From Phycisphaerae bacterium (GTDB taxonomy: Bacteria; Planctomycetota; Phycisphaerae; UBA1845; PWPN01), in contig DAOOIV010000010.1 in the NCBI GenBank assembly GCA_035384605.1, positions 17,113 to 81,112 on the forward strand: a stretch of DNA of 64,000 nucleotides, written 5' to 3'. Shown one piece after another: positions 35,827 to 44,537 of this stretch. The notes beneath the pieces are model-generated. The model saw only the letters and a list, made by a program, of their open reading frames with translations. It made no database searches and was not told the origin of the DNA. Both the position numbers and the translations under genes were made by a program. The first letter of the stretch is position 1; each line of letters opens with the position of its first letter.

Positions 35827-35910
35827 ATGCCTTGGTTTGAATGGCTCGTTCAGTTGTTGACGTTGCTGCTGAGTATCTTCGGCGGCGGGAGCTGCGGGAG
35901 CTGCGGATGA
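35827..35910 (+). CDS. Tiny hydrophobic peptide with CGSCG tail, copy B
   Basis: 27 codons. A hydrophobic stretch WLVQLLTLLLSIF is followed by GGGSCGSCG and stop, with GAGGG upstream. It aligns with the peptide at 35640-35708 over its whole length (about 9 of 22 identical). The two cysteines at the end are unusual for so small a product. The role is unknown. Confidence 0.45.
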   Translation: MPWFEWLVQLLTLLLSIFGGGSCGSCG

Positions 35911-36029
35911 CGCCGCGGATCTGTCCGTAACCCATCGGGCCGGCAGGGGCATGTGAGGTGTCTCTGCCGGCCCGATAGCGTCTCAGCGCACAGACGCCGA
36001 TAATGTTCGCTCGAAGCACAAAGATCTGC

Positions 36030-36059
36030 TTGCGTGGGCGGTCCGCGAGGGACTATAAT
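36030..36059 (+). promoter_or_regulatory. Promoter of the tmRNA gene
   Basis: TTGCGT, an 18-base spacer and a perfect TATAAT (36054-36059), 22 bases before the mature tmRNA 5' end. Confidence 0.65.
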
Positions 36060-36081
36060 AGATGACACAAGTGCCCTTTTT

Positions 36082-36432
36082 GGGGGCGATTTGGGCTCGA
36101 CCGGGCAAATGAGGTCGAGGCGGCGTGTCCAGGTTGTCAGGAGGCCTGGCTAAACACCTGGCAAAAGAACACAAATGCCAACTCACAGTTGCGCATGGCC
36201 GCCTAAATGAGGCGACCCGTCTTGTCAACGACGCCTGCTAGTTGACCGGACGCAGACAGCAGGCACGCCCGCGAGGGTAGGCGACGTGACACGCGGGTAA
36301 GACTACCACGACGCTGGGACGGCCGAAGCCTGCCGCTGGGCGACGGGCGTCTGAGAACAAATCAGACGGCTACACACGTAGAAACCTCGGTCGAATTGTC
36401 ACGGGACGCGGGTTCGATTCCCGCCGCCTCCA
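36082..36432 (+). ncRNA. ssrA: tmRNA (one-piece)
   Basis: The 5' end GGGGGCGA pairs with CGCCTCC near the 3' end to form the 7-bp acceptor stem. A T-arm GCGGG-TTCGATT-CCCGC precedes it, and the discriminator is A36432; CCA is not encoded. The tag reading frame is GCC (36177) to TAA (36206), encoding ANSQLRMAA. The RNA is about 351 nt. Together with SmpB it rescues stalled ribosomes and marks nascent chains for proteolysis. Confidence 0.95.
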
Positions 36433-36477
36433 TCCTGCATAGCTGCGGCCCGGTTCCGGTCCGGAGCTATGCAGGAT
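36432..36477. repeat. Perfect 13-bp-arm hairpin directly after tmRNA
   Basis: ATCCTGCATAGCT and AGCTATGCAGGAT enclose a GC-rich 20-base loop. The hairpin begins at the last base of tmRNA. No T-run follows, so if it ends transcription it is not a canonical terminator. It could also be a processing signal. Confidence 0.6.
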
Positions 36478-36508
36478 GCCCTGCGTAGCGCGAGCGAAGC
36501 TCGAGCGA

Positions 36509-36590
36509 AGCAGGGCGGGCACAGGCAGAATCCAGGCGAAGCAGGGCGGGCACAAGCGGAGCTCGGGCAAAGCAGGGCGACCCTCGCGCT
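36509..36590. repeat. 31-bp tandem repeat, about 2.6 copies
   Basis: Units begin GCGAAGCAGGGCGGGCACA, GCGAAGCAGGGCGGGCACA and GCAAAGCAGGGCGAC at 31-base spacing, between the tmRNA hairpin and the GIY-YIG gene. The exact ends are approximate. Confidence 0.55.
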
Positions 36591-36619
36591 ATGCAGGGGC
36601 TTCGACCGATTGGGTGTGC

Positions 36620-36862
36620 ATGAAGTACGTGTACCTGATCGAGAGCGTCTCACATCCCGGGAAGCGCTGCGTGGGTTCGAGCACCGACTTCAGGCAACGC
36701 CTGGCTGAGCATAACGCCGGGAAGTCTCCGCATACCTCTGAGTACAGACCCTGGCGGGCGGTGGTTGTCCTTCGATTCCACGACGATAGGAAGGCAGAAG
36801 CCTTCGAGGAGTATGTCAAGCAGGGCTCTGGCCACGCGTTCGCCAAGCGGCATTTGTGGTAA
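36620..36862 (+). CDS. Small GIY-YIG endonuclease-domain protein
   Basis: 80 residues, MKYVYLIESVSHPGKRCVG, with the GIY-YIG fold: first Tyr motif VYL, second motif CVG, catalytic Arg in FRQRLAEHN and catalytic Glu in EAFEEYVK, ending GSGHAFAKR. It is similar to the UPF0213 family (80-100 residues), whose cellular role is unclear. The start is the ATG nearest the motif, without a clear ribosome-binding site. Confidence 0.8.
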   Translation: MKYVYLIESVSHPGKRCVGSSTDFRQRLAEHNAGKSPHTSEYRPWRAVVVLRFHDDRKAEAFEEYVKQGSGHAFAKRHLW

Positions 36863-36991
36863 AACGAGGTCCGCTTCCGTCCGGGCGTTCGCGAGGAGGC
36901 ACCTCCGACCATCTGTCCTCCTCGCGATCTCCGGTTACAATCTCCCCAGCCGGCGCGTGCCCGTTTTTGTCAACTCACTGGAGGTTCTGCG

Positions 36992-39073
36992 ATGCGACGA
37001 ATCGTGCTTTCGACGACGGTGTTCTTGTGGGCGGCTGGTGCCTGTGCGGCTCAGAGCGCGGCTCACAGTGATTCAGACCCCCGATGGTCCGATTGGCCGG
37101 ATACCGACACGGTGTTCAAGCCGACAAAGTACGGCTCGCTGGACGAGTGGAAAAAACGGCGGGAGTGGCTGCGCGGGCAGGTGCGGTTCGCTGCCGGGTT
37201 GGATCCGGAGCCGCCGCGGACGCCGCTGAACGCCAAGGTCTTCGGCAAGATCGAGCACGACGACTACACCATCGAGAAAGCGTACTTCGAGAGCATGCCG
37301 GGGGTGCTGGTGTGCGGCAATCTTTACCGGCCGAAGAACGCTTCCGGCAAGTGCCCGGCGGTGGCCTGTCCCCACGGACACTGGGACAAGGGACGCATCA
37401 CCCACGAGGAACGCGGATCGATTCCCGCACGATGCATCACCCTCGCTAGACTTGGCGCGGTCGTATTTGCCTATGACATGGTCGGGTACAACGACAGCGG
37501 CAAGCAGTTCGAGCATCGAGCGGCCGTCTGGAATGAACCCTCGAACGCGTTGTGGGGCTTCAGCATTCTCGGTTTGCAGACCTGGAACAGCATACGGGTG
37601 ATCGATTTCCTGCAGTCGCTTCCGGATGTCGATCCGCAGCGGATCGGCGTAACCGGAGCCTCGGGCGGCGGGACGCAGACGTTCATCCTGTCGGCGATTG
37701 ATGATCGGGTTTCCGTGGCCGCACCCGTGAACATGATCTCCAGCACCATGCAGGGTGGTTGCATCTGCGAGAATGCGCCGCTGCTTCGGATTGGGACCGA
37801 CAACATGGATATCGGGGCGCTCTTTGCCCCCAAGCCCCTGCTGATGGTCAGCGCCACCGGCGACTGGACCAAGCTCACGCCGCAGGTCGAGTTCCCGATG
37901 ATCCGCCACATCTACGAGTTGTACGGCGCCGCCGATCGGGTGGTCAATGTCCACGTCGATGCCGAGCACAACTACAACAAGTCCAGCCGCGAGGCGATGT
38001 ACAGGTTTTTCGGCAAGCACCTGCTCGGCCGGCCGGACGCGGATTCTTTGAAGGAAGGCGACATCCGGGTGGACAAGGACGAGGACATGCTGGTCTTTGC
38101 CAAGGATGCCCCGCCCGCGAACACGTTGACGTTTGATGAGTTTCGGCAGCATTGGAAGGACCTGTGCCGCCGGCAGATCGAGGCGATGAGGCCGGAGAGT
38201 GCTGAAAGTGCCCAAAAACTCGGCGACTTCGTGCGACGTGCATTGGGTTACATGGTCGGCAGTCGCTTCCCGAAGGCTGGTGAGGCCGTTCGCAAGGAGC
38301 TCAGCTCCACCACAGACCAGTTGTGGCCCTGCAAGGAGTGCGTCTACGTTCGGGACAGCCGGCCGGTGCGTGTAACAGAAGTGAGCTCGATGATGGCGTC
38401 GGATGGCCGTGGGCATCGTGTAACGATCATCGTGCCGGCCGAGGGGCTCGCGGTGTTGGAGGGGATGAAGACTGCAAAGGCCGGCGACGGATCACAAACA
38501 CTCGAGCTGATACGGCGCCGGGCCAACCTGTCGGACCGCGTGCTGGTGGTTGAGCCTTTCGGTCTCCGCAAGCCGGCCACCCAGCCCGCTCCCGGCCGTG
38601 GGGCGACGAAGTTCTTCACCTGCTTCAACCGGACGGACCCGGCCGAGGCGGTGTACGACATTGTGACCGTGCTGGGAATGGTCATGAATGAGGACCGTAC
38701 CAGACGGGTGACTCTGGTCGGGTTCGGCAAGATGGGACCGTTATGTCTCGTCGCCAGGGCGATGGTCCCGGACGAGCCCGTCGAGGAGAAGAACGTGGCC
38801 TGCATCGTTGATATGAACGAGTTCGACGAGGGAGCCGACGACGCGTATCTCAAGCATCTCGATATCCCAGGCATCAGGCGAATCGGCGGACTGCAGGCGG
38901 TTTCGGCGGCGGCCGCGACCGGACCGATGTATCTGTTCAATACCGGTGGCAAGTTCGATGGAACCTGGACGCAGAAGGCCGGCGAGGTTCATAAGGCGAG
39001 TGTTCGCGTGGAGCGGGAGGCGGTCGGCTTCGAGGAAATCAGCACCGCGATCAACAAACTGTCCGAACCGTGA
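36992..39073 (+). CDS. Secreted alpha/beta-hydrolase (acetyl-xylan-esterase-like)
   Basis: 693 residues with a signal peptide (residues 1-20, cleavage near CAAQS) and GGAGG in front of the ATG. The hydrolase core (about 90-345) has HGHWDKG, the nucleophile elbow GASGGGTQ with Ser, and a His in DAEHNYNKSSR. The C-terminal part (about 345-693) looks like a second, degenerate alpha/beta domain (LVGFGKMGPLCL). Proteins of this layout are frequent in planctomycetes and are loosely linked to polysaccharide deacetylation. The substrate is unknown. Confidence 0.8.
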   Translation: MRRIVLSTTVFLWAAGACAAQSAAHSDSDPRWSDWPDTDTVFKPTKYGSLDEWKKRREWLRGQVRFAAGLDPEPPRTPLNAKVFGKIEHDDYTIEKAYFESMPGVLVCGNLYRPKNASGKCPAVACPHGHWDKGRITHEERGSIPARCITLARLGAVVFAYDMVGYNDSGKQFEHRAAVWNEPSNALWGFSILGLQTWNSIRVIDFLQSLPDVDPQRIGVTGASGGGTQTFILSAIDDRVSVAAPVNMISSTMQGGCICENAPLLRIGTDNMDIGALFAPKPLLMVSATGDWTKLTPQVEFPMIRHIYELYGAADRVVNVHVDAEHNYNKSSREAMYRFFGKHLLGRPDADSLKEGDIRVDKDEDMLVFAKDAPPANTLTFDEFRQHWKDLCRRQIEAMRPESAESAQKLGDFVRRALGYMVGSRFPKAGEAVRKELSSTTDQLWPCKECVYVRDSRPVRVTEVSSMMASDGRGHRVTIIVPAEGLAVLEGMKTAKAGDGSQTLELIRRRANLSDRVLVVEPFGLRKPATQPAPGRGATKFFTCFNRTDPAEAVYDIVTVLGMVMNEDRTRRVTLVGFGKMGPLCLVARAMVPDEPVEEKNVACIVDMNEFDEGADDAYLKHLDIPGIRRIGGLQAVSAAAATGPMYLFNTGGKFDGTWTQKAGEVHKASVRVEREAVGFEEISTAINKLSEP

Positions 39074-39475
39074 TCCTGGTACCCCTCCTGCAGCAGTGCC
39101 CGGCACCGTCGCTTGGACCCGCGCCACCGGCGTGTCGCATCAGCCTCCGCTGCGTGATTGAGGTGCGCCGTTGCCGTCGGCCAGTTCCGGCACAAACGGC
39201 CTGAAAGGCTGAGCCTGATATACTTCGCGCAATTGTTCGGTGGCCATGAGTCTGCTGCCGCGGTTCGATCCTGCCGCGTCCAGTCAACGGATGTCAACCA
39301 ATTGACTCTCCGCTTTGTATCGCCTCAAGAAGAGCTAAGCAATGACGGAAACAGAACTTCCGTTTGTCGGGGGATTCGCGACCGATTGCTCTTGCCAGAT
39401 TCTCGCACTTGGTGCTATGCTGAAACCCCAATCGCCGCGTGAAGTACCGCGGAGCCGCCATGAAGAGCCATTACC
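39074..39475. other. Intergenic region
   Basis: 402 bp with no convincing gene on either strand. A 10-codon ATG frame (39460-39492) overlaps the next gene's start but has no independent support. Confidence 0.5.
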
Positions 39476-40579
39476 TTGAACGATTATCATAAACGGGTCC
39501 TCATCGGGGTCGAATTGGAAGCCTACAGCATCGGATCGGCGGACTATCAGATCGGTCGCCGTCTGTCCCGGCCACGACCGGGCTTGTCCGAGGATGGGGA
39601 GCGCTTCAGCCGCGATACGTCGATCGGCAGCGAATACAACAGCCGGCCATTCGAGACCGTGCGCGAGGCCTCCTTCCTGTTGAAGTCGGGGCTGCGCAAG
39701 TACATACGGAAGCTGTACCGAAGCCACCATCCCGACCGCAAGCACACGGTGCCCCTGCTGGTCGGCGGCTGGAGCGACCGTTTCGCGGGTGCCCACCTCC
39801 ATATCTCGCTCGCGGGGCGGACACTCGAGCGCCGCGAAGCCTGTTCACTGGCTTGGCACATTCACGACCACATTCCTTTCCTGATCGCGATCGGCTCCAA
39901 TTCGCCCATCTGGGCCAAGCAGATTACCACACAGGCTTCCAACCGCTTTTTGCGGGCAACAGATATCTACTTTCGCCCGGTCATGCGCGGCGAGTTGACC
40001 TCGGACAATACTCATGAAATGGTTTTCAGCCCGGGGCGCAAGCGCAAACCGCCCACCCTGGAGCTTCGTGTCCTCGACTCCAATCTGCCGCAGTACGTCG
40101 TCGTGGCATTGACCCTCGTTAAGGCCATCGCGCTGCGCTGGTTGAAACATAAGGGGGCCACCAATCGTATCCGTCACTCCGAGTACATCTGGGCTCGGCT
40201 CGACGCCGGCGTTCGTGGAATACGCTGCACGCTTCCGTGGCAAGGTGAGTGGATACTTGCCCGGCAATACCTCGACCGGTTTCTGTGGGAGTATCGCGAG
40301 GAGCTGCAGCAGATGGACGTTCCTCCGGAGGTCTACGATGTGCTCCGCCTTATCAAGCGAGGGTACACCGGTGCGCGCCTGATTCACGAGGCGGCCCTGA
40401 TTGCCAGGCGCGAGCACCCCCAGACGTGGCAGCGGCGCTTCGCCAAGCGCTACAGCGAAGGGCTCGAGGACTTGTTGAGCGGCAACTCTCTCTGGGACTT
40501 CGCGGCCGCCCTGCAGGTCAACCTTCCCGACGTCAGTAACGTCTGGCTTGGGCGTCGCAATGCGCCGATAGGGGGGTAG
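39476..40579 (+). CDS. Glutamate-cysteine-ligase-like / amidoligase-type carboxylate-amine ligase
   Basis: 367 residues. The start TTG at 39476 is inferred, because no in-frame ATG or GTG precedes the conserved IGVELEAYSI segment. The glutamine-synthetase-like fold is suggested by GVELE (metal-binding Glu), DTSIGSEYNSRPF, GAHLHISL and LELRVLDSNLPQ. These enzymes form amide bonds using ATP. The substrates are unknown, and neighbours give no clue as it appears monocistronic. Confidence 0.65.
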   Translation: MNDYHKRVLIGVELEAYSIGSADYQIGRRLSRPRPGLSEDGERFSRDTSIGSEYNSRPFETVREASFLLKSGLRKYIRKLYRSHHPDRKHTVPLLVGGWSDRFAGAHLHISLAGRTLERREACSLAWHIHDHIPFLIAIGSNSPIWAKQITTQASNRFLRATDIYFRPVMRGELTSDNTHEMVFSPGRKRKPPTLELRVLDSNLPQYVVVALTLVKAIALRWLKHKGATNRIRHSEYIWARLDAGVRGIRCTLPWQGEWILARQYLDRFLWEYREELQQMDVPPEVYDVLRLIKRGYTGARLIHEAALIARREHPQTWQRRFAKRYSEGLEDLLSGNSLWDFAAALQVNLPDVSNVWLGRRNAPIGG

Positions 40580-41141
40580 CAGGGCGGCCCGCTGGCGCCG
40601 TGAGATGATCACGGCCTTTGCCCGCAACCCAAGTGAATGACGAATGACGAAACCCGAATGACGAATGAATGACGAAGGCAGGGTGGCCCATTCTCGCCGC
40701 AGCGAGGGTGGGGTCTCGATGATGTGTGGAGAAGGGTGTATCGAGAGGAACGTCACCCCCGTTGCTGAGTTCGGCACCACCAGTAGGGCCGACGCCCTCG
40801 TCGGCCATTGTCCGCGAATAGCCGGATACGACTTCGTGGCCGCGAAGAGGCACGAAAAGCACGGAGAAGACTGCCCGGAGACTGTGGCGGCCGCGCGCCG
40901 GCGTCCTCTGCGGTCAAGAGGGTTTTATCCCCCGCCCCTTGTCATGGCGAGCGATAGGGCAGCCGCATGCGTTCCTGCCGAACATGGCCGCGCAAAGGCC
41001 GTAGCCATGGCACTCGGCACCCGGCATGGCAAGGATCAGGCACTCGCCAAGAGTTAACAGCGTCCTCTTGGTATCGTTGCCCCCGGAACGGCAGGTCTCC
41101 GCCGCCTCGGCGGCTCCGACCGTGCCCTACCTCGTGAACAC
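40580..41141. other. Intergenic region with GAATGAC short repeats
   Basis: 562 bp between the amidoligase-like gene and the end of fhs. It includes the short direct repeats at 40634-40677 and otherwise nothing recognisable. Confidence 0.5.
40634..40677. repeat. Short direct repeats of GAATGACGAA
   Basis: GAATGACGAA and variants occur four times in about 44 bases. This is a simple imperfect direct repeat with no spacers. Confidence 0.6.
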
Positions 41142-42836
41142 TCAGAACAGTCCGGTGATCCGTCCGTCTTCGTCGACGTCAATGTCCATCGCGGCCGGGT
41201 GGCGCCCGAAGGCAGGCATGGTCTGAATCGTGCCGACCAGCGGCGTGAGGAAGCCCGCGCCGCCGGCCAGACGAACGTCGCGGACCGGTACGCGGAACCC
41301 GGTGGGGCGGCCGAGGCGAGTGGGATCGTGTGAAAGCGAATACTGGGTCTTGGCCATGCAGACCGGCAGGTTGCCGAAGCCCAGCCGTGTCAGCGACTCG
41401 ATGGCCGCGTTGGCCGTTGGTTCATAGTCGACCCCCTCTCCGCCGTAGATCTCCTTGACGATGGTTTCGATCTTCTTCTTGACGGGCCAGTTGTCCTCAT
41501 AGAGCATGCGGAAGGGAGCTCTGCCAGGTGCGTTTGCAGCCTTGACCACCGCCTCAGCCAAGGCCTGCCCACCGCCGCCGCCGCGGGCATGGACTTCGCT
41601 GACGGCCACTTCGAAAGCCCCGGCCTGGCGCGCGGCCTCCGCGATGGCCGCGATCTCCTCGTCGCTGTCGGTCGGAAAGCGGTTGATTGCCACGACGCAC
41701 GGAAGATTGAACTTGCCCACGTTCTCGAGGTGCTTTTCCATATTGGGCAGACCGGCCCGTAGGTTTTCGACGTTTGGCCGGAAGATGGTCTGATCGATTG
41801 GACGGCCGGGCACCACGCGGTACTGGCCGCTGTGGGCCTTCAGTGCCCGGACGGTAACCACCAGCACCGCCGCGTCCGGCGCTCGGCCCGAGACCCGACA
41901 CTTGATGTTGCAGAACTTCTCAAAACCCATGTCCGCGCCGAAACCTGCTTCGGTGATGACGTAGTCGACGCAACGAAGGGCGATTTCGTCGGCCAGGATC
42001 GAGCTGTTGCCGTGGGCGATATTGGCGAACGGTCCGGCATGCACGAACGCAGGAACGTGCTCGATGGTTTGAAGGACGTTGGGCATGATCGCGTCTCTGA
42101 GCAAGGCGGTCATGGCCCCGGCGGCGCGGATCGCCTCGGCAAAGACGGGGATGTCCTGGTTGGTGTAGCCGATGACGATCCGACCGAGACGGTGACGCAG
42201 GTCTTTGAGTGAACGGGCCAGGGCCAGCACGGCCATCACCTCACTGGCGCTGGTCAGATCAAAGCCGGTTTCCCGCGGAAAACCGTGGCCCCCAAGCCCC
42301 ACCACGATGTCCCGTAGTGCCGCATCGTTCATGTCCACGCAGCGGCGCCACACCACTTTCATCGGATCCAGGCGGCCGGGGTTGCCCTTCACCATCGTCG
42401 TGTCGATCAGGGCGCTGAGCAGGGCGTGGGCGCTGTTGACTGCGTGCATGTCGCCGGTGAGATGGAGGTTCAGGTCCTCCATCGGCAGGACCTGCGAATA
42501 CCCGCCGCCGGCGGCGCCTCCTTTGATTCCAAAGACCGGCCCCATGGATGGTTGTCGGATGCAGCACGCGGCGCGCTTTCCGATGCGCGCCAAGGCCTGG
42601 GCCAGCCCGACCGTTGTGACGGTCTTGCCTTCACCGAGCGGCGTGGGAGTGATGCCCGTCACGACGACGTACTTGCCGATTTGCTCTTCTCCGAGGCGCT
42701 CGATCGCCGACAGCCGGACTTTGGCCTTGTATCGGCCGAACGGTTCGACTTCCTCATCCAGCAGACCAAGCCGCGCGGTGATCTCGTGTATCGGCAGCAG
42801 TTTGGCACTCTGTGCAATCCCCAGATCGGAATCCAT
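41142..42836 (-). CDS. fhs: Formate-tetrahydrofolate ligase
   Basis: 564 residues with the ATP-binding TPLGEGKT loop and the family signatures FGIKGGAAGGGYSQVLPMEDLNLHLTGD and FVHAGPFANIAHGNSS. It makes 10-formyl-THF from formate, THF and ATP. It may serve one-carbon supply for purines or, given the anaerobic setting, a methyl branch of acetogenesis or its reverse. No other Wood-Ljungdahl gene lies in the window. Confidence 0.97.
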   Translation of the reverse strand: MDSDLGIAQSAKLLPIHEITARLGLLDEEVEPFGRYKAKVRLSAIERLGEEQIGKYVVVTGITPTPLGEGKTVTTVGLAQALARIGKRAACCIRQPSMGPVFGIKGGAAGGGYSQVLPMEDLNLHLTGDMHAVNSAHALLSALIDTTMVKGNPGRLDPMKVVWRRCVDMNDAALRDIVVGLGGHGFPRETGFDLTSASEVMAVLALARSLKDLRHRLGRIVIGYTNQDIPVFAEAIRAAGAMTALLRDAIMPNVLQTIEHVPAFVHAGPFANIAHGNSSILADEIALRCVDYVITEAGFGADMGFEKFCNIKCRVSGRAPDAAVLVVTVRALKAHSGQYRVVPGRPIDQTIFRPNVENLRAGLPNMEKHLENVGKFNLPCVVAINRFPTDSDEEIAAIAEAARQAGAFEVAVSEVHARGGGGGQALAEAVVKAANAPGRAPFRMLYEDNWPVKKKIETIVKEIYGGEGVDYEPTANAAIESLTRLGFGNLPVCMAKTQYSLSHDPTRLGRPTGFRVPVRDVRLAGGAGFLTPLVGTIQTMPAFGRHPAAMDIDVDEDGRITGLF

Positions 42837-42842
42837 GGCAAA

Positions 42843-43871
42843 TCATCCAGGAGGTTCGGAAGAGGGAGCGGAAGCTGCGGCCGGCATGGTCTCTGTCCCG
42901 CCCATCGGTGATGCAGAAGCTTCGACGCTCAGTGCGACAACGATCTTCTGCGGGTTGTTCGTCGCCGCCGGGTCAACAATACTGATCGTCGCATGATGTG
43001 CACCCGGCTCCAGCCACGACGTCGCGTAGTTGATCGTGATGGTCACGGCTTCGCCGGAGCTGGTTCCGCCGGCCGGCGAAAGGAACAACCAGGTCTGGTC
43101 TGCGCTGAGCGAAAACTTGAGGACACCCCCGCCGCTGTTACGCACCGTGAAGCCCTCGCTTTTGGCGTCGGTGCCCCGGACGCAGGAAGAAGAAAGCTTT
43201 GTTACCGAACAAGCGATCGTCGGCTGCGCGAAGGTGACTTTCGCCACCCGCCAATACGACAAGGCGCCCTCCGGCTCCATTGTCAGCTCGATGTCGATTG
43301 TCGCCTTTTGCTGCCTGGCGGGGTCGGTTTCGGCCGGGTCGTGGCACACATCGTACAGGACATGGACCGCGCTGGCGGTTTGGGAGTGGATCCGCATTTT
43401 GCGACCGGCCGCCTCCACGTCGGTGTCGAAACTGCGGATATAGTGGGCGGCAATCGGGGCCCAGTCCTTGACGAAGCTGTAAAGCCGCTTGTCCCGGGCT
43501 TTCGATCGGGCGGCATCCGCCGGTTTGGCCGCGGATTCGCCAATTCTTGGGGCGATGGTCGAGTAGGCCGCCAGTGCGTACGTGAGCTGCAGGGCTTCCT
43601 TTTGCCGCTTGGCGTCCTGCGCCTGGGCGGCCCGCACGTCATCGGCAATCGAGCGAAGCAGAACAAAGGCAACCTGCTGCGGTGTGGCGGTGGTGTCGAG
43701 ACTCAGCCCATAGGCCGTGACAGGTTTCACTACGGCCGGCGGAATGTCCTCTTCCGGAGCGCTACAACCGGACAAGCCGGCCACAATCATGACGCCAACG
43801 AGCCCCGCCACGGGCAGGAGGAGCAACCGTGATCTCGATGGCAGGATCGATAATCGCACTTGTTTACTCAT
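42843..43871 (-). CDS. Lipoprotein with C-terminal BACON-like domain
   Basis: 342 residues from ATG 43871 (MSKQVRL). A lipoprotein signal ends in the lipobox LSGC near residue 36. The N-terminal half is helical and unrecognised. Residues about 230-320 look like a BACON/Ig-like domain: FTVRNSGGG, LKFSLSADQTWLFLSPAGG and VTITINYATSWLEPG. It lies 6 bp upstream of fhs on the same strand, but a functional link is not obvious. Confidence 0.7.
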   Translation of the reverse strand: MSKQVRLSILPSRSRLLLLPVAGLVGVMIVAGLSGCSAPEEDIPPAVVKPVTAYGLSLDTTATPQQVAFVLLRSIADDVRAAQAQDAKRQKEALQLTYALAAYSTIAPRIGESAAKPADAARSKARDKRLYSFVKDWAPIAAHYIRSFDTDVEAAGRKMRIHSQTASAVHVLYDVCHDPAETDPARQQKATIDIELTMEPEGALSYWRVAKVTFAQPTIACSVTKLSSSCVRGTDAKSEGFTVRNSGGGVLKFSLSADQTWLFLSPAGGTSSGEAVTITINYATSWLEPGAHHATISIVDPAATNNPQKIVVALSVEASASPMGGTETMPAAASAPSSEPPG

Positions 43872-43953
43872 AATAGGCGGGAAGTCTAACAGATCCGCCG
43901 ACGACTGCAAAGGCTTGCCCCTGCGGATGCCGCCAGTTAAACTTCAGCTCGTT

Positions 43954-44484
43954 ATGGCAGAGTTCAGTCGCAATTTGTGGGCTCCCTGGCGCATGGAGTA
44001 TATCCGTTCGCTCGGCGGCGATCGGCCGGATAATGGCTGTTTTCTTTGCCGGTATGCCGCTACCCCCCAAGCCGACGGCGAGAACCACGTAATCTGGCGC
44101 GGCTCATGCTGCCTGACGGCATTCAACAGCTTTCCGTACAACTCCGGACATCTGCTCGTGGCTCCCCTCGGGCATGTGGCCGATCTGGACTTGATGGACG
44201 ACGTTTCGCTGAGCGAGCTGATGTGCCAGATCCGTGATGCCAAGCGCCTCCTGACGGCCGTACTTGCCCCGCAGGGGTTCAACATCGGAATGAATTTCGG
44301 AAAGTGCGCCGGTGCGGGCTTGCCTGGCCATCTTCACGTTCACATCGTTCCTCGTTGGGAGGGAGACACGAACTTCATGCCCGTCGTGGGCGACACCAGA
44401 GTGATCCCCGAAAGCCTTGCGGCCATCCACGATCGAATGAAAGCCGCGGCCGCCGACCTGGGTCTGCCGGGAATTCGCGGATGA
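43954..44484 (+). CDS. HIT-family nucleotide hydrolase/phosphorylase
   Basis: 176 residues from ATG 43954. It has the HIT motif HLHVHIVPRW, the N-terminal LWAPWRMEYI typical of bacterial Ap4A-phosphorylase-like HIT proteins, and a CxxC (CFLC) at the start. It acts on dinucleoside polyphosphates or nucleotide phosphoramidates. It is followed by the dGTPase-like gene at 53 bp. Confidence 0.9.
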   Translation: MAEFSRNLWAPWRMEYIRSLGGDRPDNGCFLCRYAATPQADGENHVIWRGSCCLTAFNSFPYNSGHLLVAPLGHVADLDLMDDVSLSELMCQIRDAKRLLTAVLAPQGFNIGMNFGKCAGAGLPGHLHVHIVPRWEGDTNFMPVVGDTRVIPESLAAIHDRMKAAAADLGLPGIRG

Positions 44485-44537
44485 GCCAATTCCGCCCCTG
44501 AATCACCTGCATCCAGCGGTCTTGCGAGGCGCCGGTT

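Noticed and set aside
36370..36432. Independent tRNA gene suggested by a perfect T-arm
   Set aside because: The T-arm and acceptor strand belong to the tmRNA, whose 5' half lies at 36082.
36432..36477. Classical rho-independent terminator after tmRNA
   Set aside because: The hairpin is perfect but lacks a T-run on either side, so it is listed only as a repeat.
36509..36590. CRISPR-like array downstream of tmRNA
   Set aside because: The repeat units are contiguous, with no unique spacers and no cas genes nearby.
39460..39492. 10-codon leader peptide before the amidoligase-like gene
   Set aside because: It overlaps the TTG start, lacks a Shine-Dalgarno sequence and has no run of regulatory codons.
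40634..40677. CRISPR-like or replication iteron repeats
   Set aside because: The GAATGACGAA units are too short, irregular and spacer-free, and no initiator gene or AT-rich segment is nearby.
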